Assembly: GCF_017874735.1 (NCBI RefSeq)
Contig: NZ_JAGGLV010000011.1
Span: 124,001-188,000, forward strand
Direction of reading: 5' to 3'
Length of the DNA stretch: 64,000 nt
From: Paenibacillus silagei
GTDB lineage: Bacteria; Bacillota; Bacilli; Paenibacillales; Paenibacillaceae
The translations under genes were made by a program, and so were the position numbers. Every line of letters begins with the position of its first letter. The stretch's first letter is position 1. The notes below the pieces were generated by a model. That model did not search any database. It saw only the letters and a list, made by a program, of their open reading frames with translations, and was not told the DNA's origin. Below, piece by piece: positions 8,777 to 18,326 of the stretch.

Positions 8777-8880
8777 CCTTATCAATAAAAAACAAATATA
8801 GTCAACGGTTCCATTCCCGCCCATGAACAACTATGATATCGTACCTATTATACTTTGATAAATAAGGGAGCGAGCTGCGA
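8777..8880 (+). repeat. Duplicated leader, copy 2 (upstream of phosphotransferase)
   Basis: Similar to 5932-6039 over about 100 bp, up to and including the position of the TTG start. The copy has TATGAT as a possible -10. The downstream proteins are unrelated, so the leader rather than the gene was copied. Confidence 0.72.
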
Positions 8881-9858
8881 TTGGATGCACACTTAAATAC
8901 CGCAATGGAAGCACTGGAGCAGTACTCTATAGGCTGCAAATCGGTTGATTTCATTGCACAGAGCGGCAATACGATCTACAAAGTCACTGATCTGGACAAC
9001 AATAGTTACAGCCTCCGACTGCATATCTCCAAAGGTGATGCTCTTGAGCAAATCTGGAGTAAGCGGGAGGTGCTTCAATCCGAGATGGTCTGGCTGGAAG
9101 CGTTAACCTTGGATACCGATGTGACCCTGCCTTCACCTTGTAAGAATATTCGCGGAGAATTCATTACGGACGTGAACCATACCCACTGCACTTTATTACG
9201 ATGGGTGGAGGGTGAACAGAAGCCTTTCATTCCTACTATAGAAGATGCCGGGGCCATAGGTGAATTGATCGGCAAGTTACATAAGCAAGCCTCGAACTGG
9301 AGCATCCCCGCTGCCTTTGAACGCCCGGCCTTTGATGGCTCCCGGATCAAGCAGGCCCTTAATATGCTTAAGGAACGCGCTAATGCCGGACTGCTTGATG
9401 CAGGAGATACGGAGCTTCTGCTGCATGCAGGCGAGCGGGTCATTCACATGATGGACTCTATGGAGCGGACCGCCAGCAATTGGGGCATGATTCATGCCGA
9501 TCTGATTCCAAGTAATTTAGTGTTTGATGGAGAAGAAGTACGGCCCATTGATTTTGGCGCTTGCGGGTTCGGTTATTACTTATTAGATTTGGGCTGGACG
9601 TTCTCCTACATCCATCCTTCATTCAGAGAACAGTTGCTTCAGTCTTATTCCAAGCACCATCCGTTGCCGGATAACTATATTAAAAGGTTAGAGGGCTTCT
9701 TCCTTGCAGCACAGCTGGAGACGATGAATTTCTGGCTGGGCCTGCCGGACTGGCAGGAATGGCTGCCCGGGCATATCGGTAAATTAGCCAGTAGAGAGAT
9801 TAAGTCCTACTTAAACAATGAATCGTTCCTCTTCAGCGGCGTGCCGTATTGGGAATGA
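8881..9858 (+). CDS. APH-family phosphotransferase
   Basis: A 325-aa aminoglycoside-phosphotransferase/choline-kinase-like protein. The catalytic loop 'IHADLIPSNLVF' (HxDxxxxN) near residue 206 and the metal-binding 'PIDFGACG' are intact. Such enzymes phosphorylate small hydroxylated molecules (antibiotics, homoserine, sugars, choline). Nothing nearby fixes the substrate. TTG start with AAGGGAG upstream, following a leader shared with the methyltransferase gene at 6040, which suggests common control. Confidence 0.83.
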   Translation: MDAHLNTAMEALEQYSIGCKSVDFIAQSGNTIYKVTDLDNNSYSLRLHISKGDALEQIWSKREVLQSEMVWLEALTLDTDVTLPSPCKNIRGEFITDVNHTHCTLLRWVEGEQKPFIPTIEDAGAIGELIGKLHKQASNWSIPAAFERPAFDGSRIKQALNMLKERANAGLLDAGDTELLLHAGERVIHMMDSMERTASNWGMIHADLIPSNLVFDGEEVRPIDFGACGFGYYLLDLGWTFSYIHPSFREQLLQSYSKHHPLPDNYIKRLEGFFLAAQLETMNFWLGLPDWQEWLPGHIGKLASREIKSYLNNESFLFSGVPYWE

Positions 9859-9885
9859 CCTTCACCTGGGCTTGGCACACGCGCA

Positions 9886-9921
9886 AAAATAAAGACGCTG
9901 CGGGATTCCCGAGCGTCTTTT
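9886..9921. terminator. Bidirectional terminator
   Basis: AAAGACGCT ... AGCGTCTTT stem between convergent genes, with A-run and T-run flanks. The same element with small changes recurs at 53290-53328. Confidence 0.85.
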
Positions 9922-9949
9922 TGTTTCTTTTATGAAAGGAAGTACTTCC

Positions 9950-10969
9950 TTAGTTCTGCCCCCCATACCCCTTATACGTACCATATACGGCATTCGCATA
10001 CTGATCCGCCAGGATCGGGCGGCCGTAGGAATCGGTGGCTCCTGGATACCAGTTGTCGCCCCCGTTGTAATGTAAGAGTCCGTTGTAGATGTTGCCGAAT
10101 CTTGCGATCTTCTCATCAAGAATCAGTCCGCCTAAGGCTACCTGATCCTGTTCGCTGCTGTGATTATACGTACGGCCGAATTTAGCGCTGAATTGGGAGG
10201 CATACGCGGCGCGTGTATTCGGCTCGACCTGCATCAAGCCGTCACCGGCGGACGGGCTGCCCGGCAGGCCTGCTCCGAAGCTGCTCTCCTTCTTGATCAC
10301 CGCGCTCAACAGTAGTGCGAAATCTCCGCCTTTGCCGAATTTATTGTCCACATTCATGGCATAGGTCCAGATCTGGCTGGGCACCTCGGAGGGGCGGGTG
10401 ACGCCGGACGCTGGCGGTGAACCGGTGTAGATTTTGACCGAAGACATCTTGTCATTCACACTCTCGCCGACCCAGGAGGAGCTTGATGTATAGGTCCACT
10501 TCGTGCCGCCGAAATTATCGTCCGCATACACTTCAACCGTCCAGCCATTCGGTACCTTGAGCGAGGACATCCAGTCATTCGGAATGCCTGCATTGTTCAG
10601 CTGGGACAGCACATAATTGCCTGTTCCCAGGGTGACGGCCTTGCCGCCATAGTCCCTATCTGCATAGAAGATGGCTCCGTTCGTGGCCGGGGGGGTGCTG
10701 GGCGTTGGTGTCGGTGTGGTGGTGCTGCCGCTTTTCCATAATGCAGGAACATTCGGCGGCTCCCAGCCGGTCAGGGACGTATGCGCCTGCAGACAGGTAT
10801 ATGTACCTCCTCCATACGTTACGGTGTCATTCACCGCATAGGCCGTGTTCGGCGACCACGCTCCTCTCGCGGCTGCATCTGCATTCGGTAAGGCGGTGAA
10901 GAACACGGAGAGCAGTAATACGAACGCGGACATTAGGGATACAGCTCTGACTGATACTTTCTTATACAA
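9950..10969 (-). CDS. Secreted lytic transglycosylase with chitin-binding and crystallin-like domains
   Basis: About 339 aa. Domains in order: signal peptide ('AVSLMSAFVLLLSVFF', cleaved near ADAAA), a CBM5/12-like chitin-binding module ('WSPNTAYAVNDTVTYGGGTYTC'-like aromatic pattern), a Thr/Pro linker, a beta/gamma-crystallin-like fold with two repeats ('FYADRDYGG' and 'VYADDNFGGTKW'), then a lysozyme-like SLT domain ('VIKKESSFG', 'GDGLMQVEPNT', 'LLHYNGGDNWY'). It probably cleaves peptidoglycan or chitin-type glycans outside the cell. The start is TTG at 10969, eight bases after AAGGAGG; an open frame runs on to 11116 but lacks a signal peptide in place. Confidence 0.85.
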   Translation of the reverse strand: MYKKVSVRAVSLMSAFVLLLSVFFTALPNADAAARGAWSPNTAYAVNDTVTYGGGTYTCLQAHTSLTGWEPPNVPALWKSGSTTTPTPTPSTPPATNGAIFYADRDYGGKAVTLGTGNYVLSQLNNAGIPNDWMSSLKVPNGWTVEVYADDNFGGTKWTYTSSSSWVGESVNDKMSSVKIYTGSPPASGVTRPSEVPSQIWTYAMNVDNKFGKGGDFALLLSAVIKKESSFGAGLPGSPSAGDGLMQVEPNTRAAYASQFSAKFGRTYNHSSEQDQVALGGLILDEKIARFGNIYNGLLHYNGGDNWYPGATDSYGRPILADQYANAVYGTYKGYGGQN

Positions 10970-11410
10970 TAGCCAAGCCTCCTTAGATCGTTTCCCCTCA
11001 TAAAATAACCCCACAAAGCCCCAAAACATAACACCAAGCGGAAACGGCATTGCCGTCCTTTTAAAGGACGGTACCGTTTCAGCGAGAAAGATAAGGATAA
11101 TTATAGCGCGAAGCATATAAATTCTTATCTTTTAAAATGGGCCCTCCACGGGGCCATCCATCAGGGTAGTATATTTTATTACCGAATTTCTAATTCATTC
11201 CAACATTGTTGTAGTTTTTGAATCACCTCGAGAAACTTACAATTTTCGACATTCCTATCTCCTTGCCTAGCATTCTACACAGGAATTTAGCCTGTTAATG
11301 AAAGAAAAGAAAACTTTACATCGTGCAATTTCACACAATTTTCGGCAATGATGCTATCATTAAGGCAATGAGCTTAAGAATGACGAATCTTGTAGATTGG
11401 GGTCGGCTTC
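10970..11410. other. 441-bp intergenic region with nested hairpin
   Basis: Holds the promoters of the divergent transglycosylase and sensor kinase genes. At 11041-11080 there is a nested inverted repeat: outer GAAACGG/CCGTTTC and inner CCGTCCTTT/AAAGGACGG. There is no T-run on the minus strand, so it may be a leader structure of the transglycosylase mRNA. A second GC-rich hairpin (TGGGCCC...GGGGCCA) lies at 11138-11157. The rest shows nothing else. Confidence 0.5.
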
Positions 11411-13570
11411 ATGATGAGGGGTATACTAAGGTCCGGTTCTAGTAATATCTGGTTACATATCGCTGTGGTCGTAGTTATCGGGCTGATCGCAAGCTATGCC
11501 ATCCTGTCTGCAACGCCGGGTGCCCCCAAGCCTCGAAGCAAGGAAGGCCTACTGGATCTAACGCATACCTCTATCCGTATGAATCCGCTGAAGTTACAGG
11601 GAGAATGGGCCTTCTATTGGCACGAGCTGCTCTCACCCGGAGATATACGAAGCCGGATGGCAGGCGGGGAACCGACTGGCCGGGAACGGTATATCAACAT
11701 CCCGGGCTCCTGGCTCGGCTACCCGCTGGACGGTCAAGCGCTGAAGGGCGAAGGCTATGCCACCTTCCGGCTGGTGATCCGGCTTAGTGAGCAGGATAGT
11801 CAGGAGCGGCTGGCTCTGCGGCTACCTACTATTTTTCATGCCTATAAATTGTGGGTGAATGGAGAGCTGCTGACAGAGGTCGGTGTGGTGGATCAGGAAA
11901 AGGAGGGCATGACGCCGAGCTTGGCTACGAGACTGGTGTTCTTCCAGCCTGAGGGTGACACGGTCGAGCTGGTGATGCAAGTAGCGAACTTCCATCATAA
12001 GCGGGGCGGCATCACCAAGAATATCGAGCTGGGCGGCAGTAATGTGTTAACGGTCCGGACCCATCTGAGGATTGCCGCCGATATGTTCATCACCGCCAGT
12101 CTGCTGGTAATCGGCGTGTATCATCTGCTGCTGTTCATGCTGCGGCGTAAAGACCGGGCACCGCTATACTTCGGCCTGTTCACCGTGATGTTCGGTATCC
12201 GCTCCCTGCTGAACGGCGAGCTTATGCTTACCCAATGGCTGCCGCATTTTCCATGGGAGTTGCAGTTCAAGCTGGAGTATCTGATTCTATGCCTTGGCGG
12301 GTGGATGATCACGATGTATTTTGAGTGCATTTTCCCGGATTACGTGTCGCGTTGGTTCCGCTATGGCTCCCGGATCGTCACCGGCGCACTCTGTCTGGTG
12401 GTTGTGGTGACCCCTGCTCTCGTCTATTCCCGGATGCTGGTGCTGATCGGCGTGGTAGTGGTTATCCATATGGTGTATCTGATGGCGGGGCTGGCTCATG
12501 CGGCGGTGCGCCGGATGGAGGGAGCGCTGATCTTCCTGCTGGTGTCGGTGGTGGCTCTGGCTACGGTGATCAACGATTTCCTGTATTACAACGAATGGTC
12601 GCCCATCGAAAATACCTCGCCGTTCGGGCTGCTCATCTTCACGGTCGCCCAGATGCTGCTGCTCTCTTCAAGATTCACAAGGGCAGCAACGAATGAAGAA
12701 CGGATTGCGCGGGAGCTGCAGGAAGCCAATCTCAAGCTCACCGGGATGAATGCCAATCTGGAGCAGATCGTACTGGAACGCACCCATGCCTTATCCGCAG
12801 CTCACGAGGATCTCCGCCTGTCGTATGAACGGTTACTGCACTCCGAGGAAGGCCGAAAAAAGCTGCTGGCCTACATTACGCATGATCTGCGCATGCCGCT
12901 GTCCAGTATGCTGGGTTATGTCGAGGCGGTGATGGACAGGGTCAAGCCGGAGAGCAATGAACAGTATCTGCAGTATATCCGCGATAACACGATAAGGATC
13001 AACCGTATGATCGGGGAGCTGAGCTTCTTGTCCCATCTGGAGACAGGGCAAGTGGAGTACCGGATGGTGCCTGTTCAGGTGACTCCGTTCCTGCGCGGCT
13101 TCTATGAACAATATGAGCTGGTGGTGCGGGATGCGGGGCTGGATTTCGATCTGGACATCGGGGATACAGCAGACCTGGGCGCCGGCCTGCCTGTTGCCCG
13201 GATTGATTCGCAACGATTAGAGCAGGCACTATTCAATCTGGTGTCAAATGCGATGAAGTTCACTCCTGGCGGCGGGTTGGTGCGTCTTGCCTTAGCTATG
13301 GACGAGGTGAACGATACGCGGTGTGTGGTCATCAGCGTACAAGACTCCGGCATGGGTATTCCTCCAGAGCAGCTGGAGCAGATCTTCGACCGCAATTACC
13401 GGGTGGACCGGCCGGGGCTGGACATGGGCGTAGAAGGTAGCGGGCTGGGGCTGGCGATATGCAGGGAAATTGTACAAGCGCATGGCGGGAGTGTCCGGGC
13501 GGAGAGCGACGGGAAGACGGGGTCGATTTTCCAGGTCATATTGCCATTGATTCAGGAAGCAGGAGAGTGA
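11411..13570 (+). CDS. Sensor histidine kinase with 7TMR-DISM sensor region
   Basis: 719 aa. An N-terminal TM, a ~160-residue extracellular beta-sandwich (galactose-binding-like, 'GEWAFYWHELL'), seven TM helices (about residues 215-420; 7TM diverse intracellular signalling type), a coiled coil, then HisKA with 'ITHDLRMPLSS' (phosphorylated His about residue 491) and HATPase_c with N box 'NLVSNAMKFTP', G1 'DSGMGIP' and G2 'GSGLGLAI'. It senses an extracellular or membrane ligand and phosphorylates the regulator encoded eight bases downstream. ATG at 11411 or 11414. Confidence 0.9.
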   Translation: MMRGILRSGSSNIWLHIAVVVVIGLIASYAILSATPGAPKPRSKEGLLDLTHTSIRMNPLKLQGEWAFYWHELLSPGDIRSRMAGGEPTGRERYINIPGSWLGYPLDGQALKGEGYATFRLVIRLSEQDSQERLALRLPTIFHAYKLWVNGELLTEVGVVDQEKEGMTPSLATRLVFFQPEGDTVELVMQVANFHHKRGGITKNIELGGSNVLTVRTHLRIAADMFITASLLVIGVYHLLLFMLRRKDRAPLYFGLFTVMFGIRSLLNGELMLTQWLPHFPWELQFKLEYLILCLGGWMITMYFECIFPDYVSRWFRYGSRIVTGALCLVVVVTPALVYSRMLVLIGVVVVIHMVYLMAGLAHAAVRRMEGALIFLLVSVVALATVINDFLYYNEWSPIENTSPFGLLIFTVAQMLLLSSRFTRAATNEERIARELQEANLKLTGMNANLEQIVLERTHALSAAHEDLRLSYERLLHSEEGRKKLLAYITHDLRMPLSSMLGYVEAVMDRVKPESNEQYLQYIRDNTIRINRMIGELSFLSHLETGQVEYRMVPVQVTPFLRGFYEQYELVVRDAGLDFDLDIGDTADLGAGLPVARIDSQRLEQALFNLVSNAMKFTPGGGLVRLALAMDEVNDTRCVVISVQDSGMGIPPEQLEQIFDRNYRVDRPGLDMGVEGSGLGLAICREIVQAHGGSVRAESDGKTGSIFQVILPLIQEAGE

Positions 13571-13577
13571 CAATAGA

Positions 13578-14267
13578 ATGGACACATACCGAATTATGAT
13601 CGTCGACGACGATCCCCATATCTGTGAGATTGTTCAGCTATACTGCCAGCGGGAAGGCTTCGAGTCCTCGTATTGCCACAGCGGGGCCGATGCTATGATG
13701 CAGCTTGGGTCATTTAACCCGGACCTGATTGTGCTGGATGTGCTGCTGGCGAATGAGAACGGCATTGACTGGTGCAAAAACGCACGCAATTACACGAATG
13801 CCCCGATTGTGTTCCTAAGCAGTCAGGAGGAGGATGAGGTGAAGATCAGCGCCTTATCGTATGGCGGGGATGATTATGTGACCAAGCCGTTCAGTCCGGG
13901 CGTACTCATGGCCAAGATCAAGGCTCATCTCCGCAGGGTATCCGCGGGCAGAAGGGAACAGCTGCTGGAGCTGCCGGGACTGACGCTGGATTTCTATGCA
14001 CAGTCGGTCCATATGGGCAGCAGAACGATTTTTCTGTCGAAAAAAGAATTCAGCCTGCTCTCCTACATGGCACAGAACGTGAATCAAGTGGTTACTGTCG
14101 ATACGCTGTTTCACCTCATCTGGGGGATGAAGAGTCTGGAGGATACGCGAACGGTGGCGGTCCACATCAGTAATCTGCGCAAAAAAATCGAGCAAGACCC
14201 TATCCATCCCGAGCGGATTATTACAGTCCGGGGGGCCGGATATATGCTGGTTGCCGGGAAACGCTGA
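13578..14267 (+). CDS. OmpR/PhoB-family response regulator
   Basis: 229 aa: receiver domain with acidic pair 'IVDDDPH', phospho-acceptor Asp54 in 'LIVLDVLL', and Lys in 'YVTKPFSPG'; then a winged-helix DNA-binding domain ending 'RTVAVHISNLRKKIE' and 'IITVRGAGYML'. Phosphorylated by the kinase encoded just upstream; the AGGAG of the kinase tail serves as its ribosome binding site. The target genes are unknown. Confidence 0.93.
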   Translation: MDTYRIMIVDDDPHICEIVQLYCQREGFESSYCHSGADAMMQLGSFNPDLIVLDVLLANENGIDWCKNARNYTNAPIVFLSSQEEDEVKISALSYGGDDYVTKPFSPGVLMAKIKAHLRRVSAGRREQLLELPGLTLDFYAQSVHMGSRTIFLSKKEFSLLSYMAQNVNQVVTVDTLFHLIWGMKSLEDTRTVAVHISNLRKKIEQDPIHPERIITVRGAGYMLVAGKR

Positions 14268-14292
14268 GTACAAGCGGAAACGGCCATAACAA

Positions 14293-14862
14293 TCATCGTG
14301 CACCGCGCCGCAGATCATAGAAATACTCCACCGCCGGATGCTTCCGCTGCATCTTCACGGACATCCCCTCGATCCGCTTCCGCCCGACTCTCCGGTCCAT
14401 CAGAGCCAGAATATTCAGTACTATATCACTGCTCTCTAGGCTCTCCTCGATAGGAGTAACCAGGAACTTATTCGCTACTACAATGAAATTCGATTTCGTC
14501 AGGGCGGTCTGGGCCAACATTATTGCCTTGGCGTGTTCGGTGGTTAAGCGGCTTCGGGCCATGATGATTAGGCGGTCCTCAGGGATGGGCCCCTTGGCTG
14601 TCAGTCTGACTGCTTCAATGTCTTCATGGGTGACGGAGATATGGAGCTCCGGGTCATTCTTGACCTCCAGCTCAGACGAATACCAGCGGATGGGGCTTGA
14701 CTTGTCGGTCATGCTGAGAATGTTCTTCTTGTCCACCGTAATATAACAGGTGCCTGATTTATCCGGCGCATAGCGGTAAGCGGGCGCCCGGTACTCTACC
14801 CGTCCTTCTAAGGATGGACTGAGGAAGCCCTCCAGTTGTTGCTTCAGTTTGCTCCAGGACAT
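14293..14862 (-). CDS. SF0329 family protein
   Basis: 189 aa. The start 'MSWSKLKQQLEGFLSP' and the 'RVEYRAPAYRYAPDKSG' stretch match what I know as the SF0329 family, a conserved Gram-positive family of unknown role. No signal peptide and no catalytic motif is evident. Downstream of rtcB on the same strand but separated from it by a terminator-like hairpin. Confidence 0.7.
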   Translation of the reverse strand: MSWSKLKQQLEGFLSPSLEGRVEYRAPAYRYAPDKSGTCYITVDKKNILSMTDKSSPIRWYSSELEVKNDPELHISVTHEDIEAVRLTAKGPIPEDRLIIMARSRLTTEHAKAIMLAQTALTKSNFIVVANKFLVTPIEESLESSDIVLNILALMDRRVGRKRIEGMSVKMQRKHPAVEYFYDLRRGAR

Positions 14863-14888
14863 GTAATCCCTCCCTATTGAAAATGGGA

Positions 14889-14911
14889 AAAGGCCTGTCG
14901 GCCTCTTCTTG
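14889..14911 (-). terminator. Terminator after rtcB
   Basis: Arms AGAGGCC/GGCCTTTT with a 4-base loop when read on the minus strand, followed by TTTTCCC. Confidence 0.6.
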
Positions 14912-14981
14912 AAGTTCTATGTTACCATACTTCCCTTCCTTGTTGCCCGCCTGTGGAGACTTCGTGATGGATTCCATCCCC

Positions 14982-16208
14982 TCAATCCTTATACGGATCG
15001 AACTCATCCGCGCCCGCCATACATACGCCCACTGGCTTTAGCACATGCATAACCTCAATGGTCCCGGCGTGCGCGTCCAGTACTTCTTGCAGCTTGCGGT
15101 ATACAAAAGGACTCTCGTCCGTCCCCGCGCCGCGCAGCACTACGCCGAACTGCCGGACCGCCTCCAGCATTTGCGCTGTCGTAATTTGACCGCCGCTGCG
15201 GGTACGGGTTTTATAGTTCATACGGCCCGCAGCCTGGGTCCGGCTCATGATTCGGCCCGCTCCATGAACGGTGCTGTAATAAGCATCCCGGTTCTCCTCG
15301 CTGTCCTTACCCCGGACGATTACGGAGATGTCTCCCATGCTGCCGCCGATGAAGCCCATCTGGCCGGGAGCCGATGGGGTTGCCCCTTTGCGGACGACGA
15401 TGACTTCCTTGCCGTCATGCGTCTCTTTCCAGGCATAGTTATGATGGTTGTGCACCTCCAGATCCGCTTCCGTTCCCAGAATCGCCAAGACCTGCTGGAT
15501 GACATAGTCTCTTCCCGCATAAGCATAGCGCCCGGCCAGCTTCATCGCTCTGTAATACATATCGCCCAGCTCACTGTTCAGGTCGAGCAGAACGGGCGGC
15601 TGATCCATCTTTTCCCCGGGGGCATTCGCCAGAAAGTCTCTGCCTGCTGCCAGGTTAAGGAACCCGCTCGCTGTCTTATGCCCGAATCCTCTGCTGCCGA
15701 AATGATTGGCAATCCATACCCGGCCCGTTGCCTCTTCTTCAAGTATGTCTACGAAGTGGTTGCCGCTGCCGACCGTACCAAGCTGATTCTGCGCCAGGGC
15801 CTTCAGCTTATCATGTACTCCGCTGCCCACCGCCTTGAACACCGCCCAATCCGGGTCGTCGAACAGCTCGTGTTCCACACGCTCGTTATTAACCCGGCCT
15901 ATGCCGAAGGAGATTCTGCGGGCAATCTCATCCATAATCCCTGAGAGCCGCGGCCGCAGCTCCTCTATCTTCAAGCCGGTCCGCACCGCTTTATTCCCGC
16001 ACCCGATATCGTAGCCTACGCCAGACGGAGAGATCTGTCCATCGTATACGACTACACCGCCGATCGGCTGGCTGTAGCCTTTATGATGATCCGCCATCAG
16101 CAGGGTCTGCACCACATTTCCATTCTCCGCACACATCCGGGCCTGCACCAGGGCTCCTTCGTCCGGCTTCCCCCACACGCGCACACCGTCAATATTCTGA
16201 TAAGCCAT
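14982..16208 (-). CDS. rtcB: RtcB-family RNA ligase
   Basis: 408 aa, the usual length. RtcB joins RNA 3'-phosphate (or cyclic phosphate) to 5'-OH ends through a GMP-histidine intermediate, with Mn2+. Visible residues: 'GYDIGCGNKA' with a metal-binding Asp and Cys, 'HFGSRGFGHKTA', 'HNHHNYAW', and 'VHGAGRIMSR', whose His is the guanylylated residue in the family. The ATG has AGGAGGTTG upstream. No archease gene or Rtc regulator gene is next to it, so the role (RNA repair after damage, or tRNA healing) is family inference. Confidence 0.92.
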   Translation of the reverse strand: MAYQNIDGVRVWGKPDEGALVQARMCAENGNVVQTLLMADHHKGYSQPIGGVVVYDGQISPSGVGYDIGCGNKAVRTGLKIEELRPRLSGIMDEIARRISFGIGRVNNERVEHELFDDPDWAVFKAVGSGVHDKLKALAQNQLGTVGSGNHFVDILEEEATGRVWIANHFGSRGFGHKTASGFLNLAAGRDFLANAPGEKMDQPPVLLDLNSELGDMYYRAMKLAGRYAYAGRDYVIQQVLAILGTEADLEVHNHHNYAWKETHDGKEVIVVRKGATPSAPGQMGFIGGSMGDISVIVRGKDSEENRDAYYSTVHGAGRIMSRTQAAGRMNYKTRTRSGGQITTAQMLEAVRQFGVVLRGAGTDESPFVYRKLQEVLDAHAGTIEVMHVLKPVGVCMAGADEFDPYKD

Positions 16209-16350
16209 ATCTTTTCAACCTCCTATGTTCGGGATCACCCGACGCTTCTGTGTCTATACTCGCTTATATCGGGTCCCAGATACATGGCGGAAGTATTACG
16301 AACTGGGGATATATAACAATGTAGCATAAGTTGTCGGAATTCAGGAACAT

Positions 16351-16385
16351 AAATAGACCGCCCCGGTGAAGGAAACGGCCTATTT
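16351..16385. terminator. GACCG-family hairpin
   Basis: AAATAGaCCG...CGGcCTATTT between rtcB and the stalk-domain gene; a member of the dispersed hairpin family seen at seven places here. Confidence 0.65.
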
Positions 16386-16429
16386 ACTATCACACAAGAT
16401 TATATTCTTTCTGTACGATTATACGAAGT

Positions 16430-16876
16430 TTATTTAGTATTTATGGTTGCAATCTTCTTCACATTATCCCAGCTTATAGTCGCCCCTATGGCTTGGCTAA
16501 TAAAACGGAGGTTCACATAAACTGTTCCTTCAGGAGTATTAAATGGAGTTTGAGTTAAAGTGAATTCTTTATCATTGACATTGGCCTTAAGGCTATCCAC
16601 TGTCATTTTAATCGTTGTCCCTGTAGTTTGGGCCGTAACATTTCCGGTTTTGGAATCCCATTGGACATTCATATTTAATGCTTCAAATATCTTACGAAAA
16701 GGCACCATCGTGTTCCCATTTATGATGATGGGCTTAGCATCGAAGCCAAGGGGCTTCCCGTCTAAAATAACAGAGCCATACGTGGTTGGTGTCGCTGCAC
16801 TCACACTGGAGACTGAAATACAGCCTACTGAGGCCATGATGAAAACAAGAAACGGTATTATAAATTTCAATTTCAT
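16430..16876 (-). CDS. Secreted copper-amine-oxidase-type stalk-domain protein
   Basis: 148 aa: signal peptide (residues 1-27, ending SVSAA) and one complete 'copper amine oxidase N-terminal' stalk domain ('VILDGKPLGFDAKPIIINGNT', 'VPFRKIFEALNMNVQWDS', 'VYVNLRFISQAIGATISWD'). Paenibacilli use this module as an extracellular spacer or substrate-binding unit; there is no enzyme domain here. The start at 16876 has GGAGGAGAT upstream; a longer frame to 16891 adds only MEEIL. Confidence 0.83.
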   Translation of the reverse strand: MKLKFIIPFLVFIMASVGCISVSSVSAATPTTYGSVILDGKPLGFDAKPIIINGNTMVPFRKIFEALNMNVQWDSKTGNVTAQTTGTTIKMTVDSLKANVNDKEFTLTQTPFNTPEGTVYVNLRFISQAIGATISWDNVKKIATINTK

Positions 16877-17007
16877 AAGTATCTCCTCCAATCAGGTTTT
16901 TTCCATATTATAGACGTTTAAAACAACCGAAAAGGTTGCAAAAAAAGAAAAATGTAAATTAGAGCCATCCCGTAACTTGGAATAGCTCCCGCTTCTCTAC
17001 AATCTCA

Positions 17008-18066
17008 TTACAATGGGTACTTACTTGAATCCACATCAATTGTAACCTTGTTATTTGCATCCCTAGTAATATAGGCATGATCTTGTTCAGGAGTTCCAAA
17101 GGAACCACTTGACACTGCAACTCCATTTATTTTGATACCACTATAAACTGCGTAATTTTTTCCTGTGTTATCAGAGGAAACAACGGTTGATAAGATTTTC
17201 CACTTGGAAATTGAGCTAATCCCATTTGATCCAATAACACCAGACTCGAATATTGAAGTAAGAGGTGAATCAGTTGATATAGTGCAGGCATTGTCCGCAC
17301 ACGTTGCAGTTCCTTCAACTTTTATTCGAGCATGCCCCGTTCCATTATAATTATACCAAGATGACATTGTAACCGATGAATTAGAAAGGAATGCATTTTT
17401 ATTGTACATCTGATTGTAAGGTGACACGCCATTCATTGCAACTTTGACTCCGTTATGTTTAACATTAGCAGCAACTCTCCAACCCTTTTCAGAGCCACTT
17501 GGTCCCGCAGTAGTTGTGTATACCGTCCCTAAGTCAGCCTCATCAATTCCAGCAGAATAACCAATGTAGTTATATGCCGCTGTTTTAGGGGCGACCATAC
17601 TATCAACTGGTAATTTTAAAGTTACAGTTAAATAGGAGTTAGCTGCTCCGGTGGGCGATATATAATATCTACCTCCTACGCCATCTTTGATAAAATCAGT
17701 TTGATCGGTAGGCAAAGATAAGGTCTGGATACTATCTTCCTCAACTATTGTATCAAAAACGGTTAACTGTGGTGTACCATTCAAAGGCTCTTCATATACA
17801 TAGCTTTTATCATTCGGATCAGTAGCTAGAAATGTATACTGGTAAGAGCTACCTGAAATCGCTTTAGAAATAAAATCTTTCTCCTTTTCTTCCGAGAGAT
17901 TCATCTTGGCGTTATTTATCATAGCATCAAACTGTGTAGCTGAAATATCGCCACTACTCAAATTATTGATTTGAGTAGCATCTGTTGCCACTTCTGAAGC
18001 AGATACTGCTGATACTGAGCCAATCAATGATGAAGCTAACAATAAAGCTACAATTCTTTTTTTCAT
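17008..18066 (-). CDS. Secreted YrpD-like protein
   Basis: 352 aa with a signal peptide (residues 1-23, SAVSASE). The mature part is rich in Ser, Thr and Tyr and predicted beta. It has the pattern 'GWRVAANVKHNG' and 'YSAGIDEADLG' that I associate with Bacillus YrpD-type secreted proteins of unknown function. Two Cys (near residue 256) may form a disulphide. AGGAGAG precedes the ATG. Not clearly linked to its neighbours. Confidence 0.6.
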   Translation of the reverse strand: MKKRIVALLLASSLIGSVSAVSASEVATDATQINNLSSGDISATQFDAMINNAKMNLSEEKEKDFISKAISGSSYQYTFLATDPNDKSYVYEEPLNGTPQLTVFDTIVEEDSIQTLSLPTDQTDFIKDGVGGRYYISPTGAANSYLTVTLKLPVDSMVAPKTAAYNYIGYSAGIDEADLGTVYTTTAGPSGSEKGWRVAANVKHNGVKVAMNGVSPYNQMYNKNAFLSNSSVTMSSWYNYNGTGHARIKVEGTATCADNACTISTDSPLTSIFESGVIGSNGISSISKWKILSTVVSSDNTGKNYAVYSGIKINGVAVSSGSFGTPEQDHAYITRDANNKVTIDVDSSKYPL

Positions 18067-18326
18067 ATGAACTCTCCTAAGATAGTATTTATTGGTATAT
18101 ATGGTGATCTACCAATATACATATCATTTACCCCGAATTTCAAAAATGGAACAATTATCTATAAGAACTATGAAATTGAAGAAGGTGAGATAAACATACA
18201 CTCGTGGAACACATAAAAAAACAGACCTTCTTAACCAAATACAGAAGGCCTGTTTTAGTGATAATTCTTTATGTCTGACTCTTTACATTCAAAGAAAAAT
18301 TCAAGAAGAAGATGTTACATCCACTT
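18067..18326. other. Intergenic region with terminator
   Basis: Contains the promoter region of the YrpD-like gene and a strong hairpin at 18217-18257 (AACAGACCTTCT / AGAAGGCCTGTTTT) that can terminate transcription from the hydrolase side. Nothing else is recognisable before the SDR remnant. Confidence 0.6.

Noticed and set aside
15045..15944. A 299-codon open frame opposite rtcB
   Set aside because: It is antisense to a clear rtcB gene, has no ribosome binding site and no family resemblance; it arises from the codon bias of rtcB.
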